64,000 bases of DNA, from contig NW_006921536.1 in NCBI RefSeq assembly GCF_000340215.1, positions 5,748,236 to 5,812,235 of the forward strand, read 5' to 3'. The stretch's first letter is position 1; every line of letters begins with the position of its first letter. Origin of the DNA: Pseudocercospora fijiensis CIRAD86 (lineage: Eukaryota; Ascomycota; Dothideomycetes; Mycosphaerellales; Mycosphaerellaceae). The notes beneath the pieces were generated by a model. The model made no database searches. It was given only the letters and a program-made list of their open reading frames with translations, and was not told the DNA's origin. This document shows, one piece after another, positions 57,471 to 64,000 of this stretch. A program made the position numbers and the translations under genes.

Positions 57471-59300
57471 CTTAGTATAGGCTTATATATGCTCTAGCCT
57501 ATCGACATATTATAGTTGCCCTGCCTAGAATAGATCTATCGTCTCTAGCATTTCCGAGATACCGCCCCGCGTAGCCTTAAGCTATACGGCTACTCCGATA
57601 CGCATACTATCTCGTATTCTCTAGCCTTCCTCCTATACTATACTTACTATTCGATTAGCGTTAGATATCCCGTCTAATAACAAAGGTATATACTCGTCGC
57701 GAATGTAGTCGATTAAATCTTTATTTCTAAACTTAAGTTCTAGGACCTCCTTTACCTCCCCTAATGCTTTATCGAGGTTAGCTATACTGTATACGTCTAG
57801 TAGCTTACGGTATGCCGCCTCTAGAACCGGAATTACCTTAATAGTAAGATCTACTAAATCCTATTATATAGGTAGCCCTACTACTCGGCGTAGTAATCGG
57901 ATGCTATTTACTATTAACAAGTAGTCTAGGTACTATTTCGCCTAGTATAGGATCGCGTCGGGAAAGTACTCCTACTATACGCTCTTAATTAATATTGTCG
58001 TCGTTGTATAGAGTATTAATAGCGGATCGTCTAGATATATATCTAGTAGTATTAACTTTATATACTACGCGGCTAGACAATACCTATTTACGGTCGGGTA
58101 GTCTATTCGTATTACCGCTATCGTAACCGCTATCCTATCGATAATAAAGCCTACTAGATATATACGGTGCCTACTACTGTCTAGTTTTACGAATGTGTTA
58201 TCTACGATTAACGTTCTATCGCCCTTAGTATATAGCTCTAAAAGCTCGGGATAGGCGACGACTAGGTACTTAAACCTATCCTTTACCGTCTCCGGTTGTA
58301 TATAAAAGCCCGCGTATCTTAGTATATTTAGTTCTATGCCCGCGGTCGAATAGTCCGGCCGTTTGATTTTCTTTATCTCCGGTAGCTACGAGACATCCTC
58401 GATAATCTTATCCGCTTGTTTTTTATTTAACCCCGCGTACCGATATACTAACCTAGCTACTACTTTATATACTTCTATCGAACGACCCCGGGTATATATT
58501 ATTATAAACTGTATCCTAATTCGCTAGTACGCCTCCTGCGTACTATACTACTCTAGGTCTACTCGGTCGCTCTCGCTATAGTTATAACGCGTATTAGATT
58601 AGTCTATTATCTACTTGCCCGGGATCTATTTATACCTCCCCTCGGCCCCTATTATCTCTACAATCCCTCGCTATAGATACGTATCTTCTCTATCTCTACC
58701 GTCGCCGTACCGGTACGTTATACGAGTTTATTAACCTAATATATTAATATCGTACTTGCTTTTTATAATACTAAATCCCCTCCGCTTCGCCTATCTATAT
58801 ATAAACTATTCGGCCGCCTAGAATAACGGGAATTAATACCCGTAGATCCGATCTAGTAGTTTATACGCCTCTATTAGACGCTCGTATCGCGCCCTAGTAT
58901 TATCTATCCTACTATCCTTACCGCGAACTCGTACTAGAGCGCCGGGCAATCTTGTAATTATTAGATATCGCTAGATAGCGGCGCTCCTCTCGCGATATAT
59001 CTCCTCTAATAACTTCTCTCGCCCTCTTACGCCTCCGCCTAAGCGCTAACGATCCTATTCGCGAACGGCGTATTCGATATCGAGTAGCGTAAAGTAGTCG
59101 TCGGTTATACTCCGTAATAGGAACTACGATAGACTTATTGTCGCTTCTAGCGTAACTGCCCGATTATCGCGTATAACTACTATACGGTATAGACGATCTA
59201 TACTACTATATCTAATACTTACTCGGCTAAGGGGAAACTCTATCCCTCCCTATAAACGGAATCGGCCTCGCTATTAAACTTAAAGACTAGTTATATCCCC
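57470..59300 (-). pseudogene. Unknown minus-strand ORF, about 600 residues
   Basis: A minus-strand frame remains open over about 600 codons apart from RIP-type stops. Readable blocks: RLGGGVRGREKLLEEIYRERSAAI near 58960-59045, RLVYRYAGLNKKQADKIIEDV near 58395-58455, KALGEVKEVLELKFRNKDLI near 57710-57775 and DEYIPLLLDGISNANRIVS near 57650-57705. It looks like a soluble helical protein. No motif was recognised. It is the only clear minus-strand ORF of the 47.6-64 kb region. Confidence 0.5.
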
Positions 59301-59710
59301 TTCCCCTTCTATAGCGCACAACTTATACCGTATCTATATATCTACGCTACTATCCGCCCTAATAGATATATCCTTACCTAAACTACCTATTATAGGAGAT
59401 TACTATATCCTATACGTATATCTATCTCGCGCGTATAATACTCGGTCGAAGACTCGACCCTCTCTCCTACCTTTATCCTATCTCGCCCGTTTCTACGTAG
59501 TATATCTTCTATAGCTTATCGCATATATTAACTAATAATACGGCCGGTACTATTACGTACTATTGCGCCGACCGCCCTATACCTACTAACGCGCCCTATA
59601 ATCTCGTAATTAATAATGCTAACTATTATTCTATCTAGCAAAACAGCTAGTATTGCCTTAGGCACCCGCTACCGCGCCTACGTAGCTCGATATCGCCTTT
59701 ACGTCTACTC
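59301..59710. other. Spacer upstream of minus-strand ORF and module M1
   Basis: No ORF supported. Contains a partial palindrome Q (about 59631-59644). It presumably holds the divergent upstream regions of the ORF at 57470-59300 and the gene behind M1. Confidence 0.4.
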
Positions 59711-59850
59711 TTTACTTAGGCTAAGTTTAACCGTATATTAGCGTGTTTCGGCGGACTTTACTTTACGGTATTAACTAAGGCGGCGAACGAAGCGTAGTCC
59801 CGACCTTACTATATAAATTAGCTGCGTCGCCTAGGAGGACTCTTTTATAC
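59711..59850 (+). promoter_or_regulatory. Promoter-like module M1
   Basis: First of three copies of a conserved module: TTAGGCTAAGTTTAACCGTA, GTGTTTCGG.GGACTTTAC, CGGCGAACGAAGCG, then CTATATAAATTAGCT. ATATAAATTA at 59811-59820 is TATA-like. A pyrimidine-rich stretch and a palindrome Q (59994-60019) follow, then an ORF. Confidence 0.7.
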
Positions 59851-59993
59851 GTATATTAGCAGAGTAAACCGCTAGTCTACCGGTCTTGCCCCGAGCGCTA
59901 TTAACGTACTAATATAGGTCTCTTCTCGGCCGCTAACTCTCTCTACTTTACAATCTACTTCTACTACTAGCGACCTATACTCGTCTATCTATT

Positions 59994-60019
59994 CCTCTAG
60001 CTAGCAAACTAGTCTATAG
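59994..60019. repeat. Palindrome Q, copy 7, before the M1 gene
   Basis: CTCTAGCTAGCAAACTAGTC with TATAG following; stands between module M1 and the ORF. Confidence 0.7.
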
Positions 60020-60660
60020 CCCTATATGTATATCCTGCGCTACCGTACTATACTACGCTACGACTATCTACTAAGCTCCCTACTACGTCCGATTATCGCT
60101 ATAGTAGACTATACCGATAGTGCCGCCGTCGCGCCCTTCGAGGCCGAACTCCGTCGTCTCTATATTAACAAAAACCGCTAGCTGTTTTTCTACGCCTACT
60201 TAATTAATAAAGAGATTAAATACTACTACGGTCGAATATTAAGCTTCTCTTAGCTCGACCTCGACGGCTATTCCGAAAAGCTCCGCTAACTCCGACTACG
60301 TAAGCTCGCGATCTTCCTAGTTAGTATCGGCTATACTAGATTTTAAAGGGACTACACTCGGTATATTTAGAGATATTAGCCTTATATACTAGTAATAGAG
60401 CCGTAGAAGTTAAGGTCGGAATCGTCTCTATATAGCTCCGCTACGATAATTAGCATTTATTTAGTTACTCTATATAGAACTAGGCGTAGGGAAGCCTATA
60501 TACGCCCCTAGGTTACCTATTATACTATACTCTCGACGGCGGATTAATACGGACGTACGTAGCATTATAGACTATGCCGTAGCTTATACTACTATAGTTC
60601 TATACTATCTAGCTCTCTATTGCTCTTATCCTTATATAATAATTCAATTTATATATCTAC
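60020..60660 (+). pseudogene. Unknown ORF behind M1, about 200 residues
   Basis: Plus-strand frame with RIP-type stops only. Blocks: LLRPIIAIVDYTDSAAVAPF, EAELRRLYINKNR, LINKEIKYYYGRILSFS and KLAIFLVSIGYTRF. No known domain. Placed after module M1 and a palindrome Q, in the same arrangement as the genes behind M2 and M3. Confidence 0.5.
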
Positions 60661-60713
60661 TATCTTATCCTTTCCTATACTATACGTACCGATATCTCCT
60701 GTAATCGTCGACT

Positions 60714-60737
60714 ATTTTGCTAGCTAGCAAAGTCTAT
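60714..60737. repeat. Palindrome Q, copy 8
   Basis: TTTTGCTAGCTAGCAAAG followed by TCTAT; among the best-preserved copies. Confidence 0.78.
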
Positions 60738-60874
60738 CGTCCCTATAGCCGCTATAGTTACCTTGTATCCTATCTAGCTATACGTATCTACTATTGCCTC
60801 CGCCGGTAGAACGGTCGACTATGCCTTAGGTATCTATTAGCTCGGTACGCTAGTCGTTACCCGACTTTATACCC

Positions 60875-61020
60875 TTTACTTAGATTAAGTTTAATACTAT
60901 ACTAGCGTGTTTCGGTAGACTTTACCTCTCGGCCTCGACTAAAGCGGCGAACGAAGCGCAATCCCGACTTCGCTATATAAATTCGCTATATCGCTTAGGA
61001 CGACCTTTTCGTACGCGCCT
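60875..61020 (+). promoter_or_regulatory. Promoter-like module M2
   Basis: Second copy of the module: TTAGATTAAGTTTAATAC, GCGTGTTTCGGTAGACTTTA, AAAGCGGCGAACGAAGCG, CGCTATATAAATT (TATA-like at 60974-60983). Then a pyrimidine-rich stretch and a double palindrome Q at 61146-61176. Confidence 0.72.
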
Positions 61021-61145
61021 TAGTAAAGTAAACCGCTAGTCTACTGGTCTTAGCCCGAGCGCCTATACCGCGCTAATTTATATCTCCTTCTACTCCTCGA
61101 CTTCTCTTCTACCTTACTACCTACTTCTACTACCGCCTACTCTAC

Positions 61146-61184
61146 TTGCCTAGCAACTTTTCCGCCTAGCAAATTAGTCTATAG
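61146..61184. repeat. Palindrome Q, copies 9 and 10 (adjacent)
   Basis: TTGCCTAGCAA followed directly by TTTTCCGCCTAGCAAATTAG and TCTATAG, just upstream of the M2 ORF. Confidence 0.72.
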
Positions 61185-62765
61185 TTATACTACTACTACA
61201 TCCGTATATATACTATAAACTATATACGTCGTTGCCTCCGATTACTACTATAGTAAAGGTCGCCGACGATAATACCGTAGATAGTACGCTAGGCCGATCC
61301 CGCGTAGATTAATAAGCCGTAGCTATCTTTTATAATCGCTACTACGAATACTTTAATATTATACGTAATTACTTTATCGACCTAGTCTAATTCGTATCCT
61401 AGGCGAGCGCTTGCCCCTATTATACCGCTATACGCCGTAAGCTCGTTAGGACTATATATAATATATCCCGTAGCATTTATTTCTTGTCTTGCCTCTATAT
61501 ACGTCCTTTCTTCGATAGTGCCCTACTATAAGTTAGCTACGCTATAGACTACTTTGCCGGCTAGCAAACGGTTAGCGACATCTATTACCTTTACTAGCTA
61601 GTAAAGCGGTCTATAGTCGACGAAACTATATACTACCCGACTAACTAGCGTATAGTACTCGATTATTAGCGAATACATAGGACTCTATCTAGCGGTACCC
61701 TAAAGTTACTATATCTATTCCTATACTAGAGCATCGCGTCTACTAGCTTATATAACTAGTCGCCCTGTCCTATCGGTTTATAGTAGTCTTATCGCTTATC
61801 TATATATATATTATCCTATAGTCTTCTAAAGTTAGGTTTACCGTCGACGTAGACCTATTCGCCTACGATGCGCTCTATCTACTACTAGGTATATATCGGA
61901 TCCCGTACGTTACCCTTAACTATATATCTATATATTAGAGCACCGTCGCCTATAGATCCTTTAAAGACGATCCGGACGTAAAGGCGATTATCTATTACTC
62001 TTATAGCCGCGCTCGCCTAGCTACATTTTACGTTACTACTATAACCGATATCTCCGCTATCGCCTAGAAACGCTTATAGAACTAGCTATCGGCGCCTAGG
62101 ACTTAGTGTCTAGTATACTATCTATATCGTATTAATCCCGCCTACTATTATCTCGAGCTAGACTTACTCTGCCTACTCTCTACTCGTCTATCTACGGCTC
62201 TTATACTAGAGCGTATTTTTAGTAACGACGAGATTAAGCGTATTCGCGGTCGTACCTTTAAACCGCAATCTACCGAGATATAGTCTATCTAGGCCTAAAT
62301 AAAGTACTAATTAATATCCTAGAGGGCTCTACTCGCGCGTCCCGGGCTTTAATATAGTCTCCGCGAGATCGACGTACGAGTTCCTTATTAGCGTATCTCT
62401 ATTCCTCTCGGTAGATAGACAATACGCTTAGACATTATTAGTCCTATAGTATATTATATCGTATATTATACGAATAACTATATTTAACTATACTGTCTAC
62501 GAATTCCTACGTGCCCTATTCCCTATCTTCGTTTAACTAACCCGCCTTAATACTCGTCTTACGCTATACAATACGCTAGCCTACGGCACTTAGCTACCGA
62601 TAGTATTGCCTACTAGGAAATTATCGCGTCCTTGTAACGCCTCGCCCTCTATTGCCCGCTATTTTTTACTAATACTAACCGCAATCCCGTATAGCAAAAT
62701 AGACGCGCCTATATTCTATATCTATTAGCCTAGTATACCTTATACTACTTTACTTTACTTTACCT
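61185..62765 (+). pseudogene. Unknown coding-like region behind M2
   Basis: The first part (61230-61560) has an open plus-strand frame with VKVADDNTVDSTLGRSRVD, AIFYNRYYEYFNIIRNYF and ISRSIYFLSCLYIRPFF. Two palindromes Q (61553-61569 and 61590-61616) follow. The reading then continues in a second stretch (61980-62750) with FKPQSTEI and LILERIFSNDEIKRIRGR. A frame change near 61980 suggests an intron or indel. No family recognised. Confidence 0.42.
61553..61616. repeat. Palindrome Q, copies 11 and 12
   Basis: TTTGCCGGCTAGCAAAC at 61553-61569 and TTTACTAGCTAGTAAAG at 61590-61606, the latter followed by CGGTCTATAG. Centres are about 37 bases apart. Confidence 0.78.
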
Positions 62766-62771
62766 CCTACC

Positions 62772-62910
62772 CTACTTGTATTAAGTTTAATCGTATACTA
62801 CCCCGTTTTCGGTAGACTTTACTTCTCGGCTTTAACTAAGGCGGCGAACGAAACACAATCCCGGCCTGTCTATACAAATTAGCTACGTTGCTCGGGATAA
62901 CTCTTTTACG
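62772..62910 (+). promoter_or_regulatory. Promoter-like module M3
   Basis: Third copy: TTGTATTAAGTTTAATCGTA, CCCGTTTTCGGTAGACTTTA, AAGGCGGCGAACGAAACAC, then TATACAAATTAGCTACG (TATA-like at 62871). Followed by a CTACTACTA microsatellite (63040-63085) and a palindrome Q at 63095. Confidence 0.72.
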
Positions 62911-63094
62911 TAGCCTTTAGTTAGGTCGACCGCGTTACTATTTAACGCGTATACGCCTATAGCCCGTACGTTAGTCCGAGCGCCTACGCGCTACCTATTT
63001 ATATTTCTCTTCCTCTATATCTTCCCTACTTTTCTATCTACTACTACTGCTACTACTTTAACTACTACTACTACTACTTCTACCGTCCGTCGTT

Positions 63095-63120
63095 ATTTTC
63101 TAGCCGGCAAAGTAGTCTAT
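63095..63120. repeat. Palindrome Q, copy 13, before the SNF2-like gene
   Basis: TTTTCTAGCCGGCAAAGTAG followed by TCTAT, between module M3 and the ORF. Confidence 0.75.
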
Positions 63121-64000
63121 AATCGAATTAGTACTACTTAGGCGATACCTAAGGACGTTTCTAAGTTAAATATAGCGGACGACCTCGAAGTACTAGCTCT
63201 AGGCCCTCTACGTCTATCTAGGCGTCTACCCTCTCCGGTTATTAGTCCTCTTATACCTAGCAACGTATATAAATTCGCGCGCGACGAAAAGGCCTTTCTT
63301 AGCGAGGCTAGGTCGACCCGAGTAGATAATACTTATAACTACTAGCGAACTATACGCGTAATAGACGACCTAACGAATGTCCTTTATAAGTAGTATAAGA
63401 CGTACGACGTATATAAGATTAACGATTAGGATCCGGTACTATAGCGAGCCTTTCTATAAGATATTAGTAATAGTATCGATATAACTTTTTCGACTTCGGA
63501 TACTATTAATCCCGCTAATATAAAATATCTCCCGAGTAAGCGTAAGAGCACTATCTAGGCTAATACTAACTAGCTATAGCTTGCGCCCTAGCCTAATGCC
63601 CCGTTCCCTATTACCGACGCCTAGCGTACATTATACGCTAGTATACTCGATACCCTATAGTACTATCGCTCTAGGTATATAGCTACGCCTCTATTATTTA
63701 ACGAAGCCTATACGGTAATAAACATCGACGTTACCGCACTCCTAGATAGCGAGATTGATAAAGTTAGCAAATACCTATACTATATTACGTTTCGTAGACT
63801 CTGTCTTACAATATAGTAACTATAGGCTATTATATAGATCGTCGAAATATAGAAATTACCTATATAGGGCGCTATTCTCGCTAACGATGCTAGTACTAGT
63901 AAGACTATCTCTATCCTCTACGCCGCTATAGCTTAGTCCGAGTATATCGAAGAATAGCGTATCGTATATTAAGGTCAGAATTGTTAATCCTAACCGTATA
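63121..64000 (+). pseudogene. SNF2-type helicase, N-terminal part (runs off the window)
   Basis: A plus-strand frame from about 63150 reads DVSKLNIADDLEVLALGPLRLSRR, then a Ser/Pro-rich region (63470-63600) and RRLCLTI. At about 63868-63930 it gives GAILANDASTSKTISILYAAIA. This matches the first helicase motif of SNF2 ATPases (GxxLADDxGxGKT), with RIP-type changes of D to N and G to S. The family remodels chromatin or works in DNA repair. The remaining motifs lie beyond 64000. It is the third gene behind a shared promoter-like module. Confidence 0.6.

Overview
The window looks like a repeat island from a filamentous ascomycete (Pezizomycotina) that carries out repeat-induced point mutation (RIP). 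Over about 62 of the 64 kb the dinucleotides CA and TG are almost absent and TA is very common, while CG is retained. That is the signature of CpA-to-TpA RIP, not of CpG deamination. Coding frames in this DNA are broken mainly by TAG and TAA at positions that fit former CAG, CAA or TGG codons. I cannot name the species.

Only about 1.8 kb (5177-6980) has ordinary composition. It holds one apparently intact protein gene on the minus strand, a three-exon enoyl-CoA hydratase/isomerase (crotonase) of 321 residues. A 100-base assembly gap lies at 3728-3827, followed by a short odd-composition tract ending in a G6C19 run.

Layout: 1-3727, RIP-ruined Copia retrotransposon (part of the 5' LTR, integrase, RT, RNase H), cut by the gap. 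4054-5176, unclassified RIP DNA. 5177-6980, gene island. 6981-14423, unknown coding-like DNA, dispersed short repeats, a 41/47-bp minisatellite, then a long unknown ORF (called ORF X) with 14 x 30-bp and 3 x 144-bp in-frame repeats. 14424-26695, complete 12.3-kb Gypsy element (Gypsy A, minus strand) with 280-bp LTRs and a 4-bp target duplication, inserted in ORF X. It has gag-protease, pol and an unusual third ORF, and a palindrome sits at each ORF junction. 26696-29301, the rest of ORF X. 29302-30290, a Copia LTR. 30291-39737, a second Gypsy (Gypsy B, with chromodomain), split inside RT by a 3468-bp TIR element with TA target duplication. 39738-47638, more repeats, an NFX1/ZNFX1-type helicase fragment, a second copy of the ORF X start, another Copia LTR and a 5' fragment of Gypsy A. 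47641-64000, a large gene-bearing repeat region: a decayed giant protein with an OrsD-like zinc region, a tyrosine-recombinase-like segment and a RecQ helicase; several unknown ORFs; and the start of an SNF2-type helicase.

In the last region three ORFs are each preceded by the same roughly 135-bp promoter-like module, and a near-palindromic TTTGC...GCAAA site occurs about 13 times. This suggests a multigene mobile or subtelomeric element with shared regulation. It, and the palindromes separating the ORFs of Gypsy A, are the best candidates for something undescribed. Translations were read by eye; boundaries of decayed ORFs are approximate.
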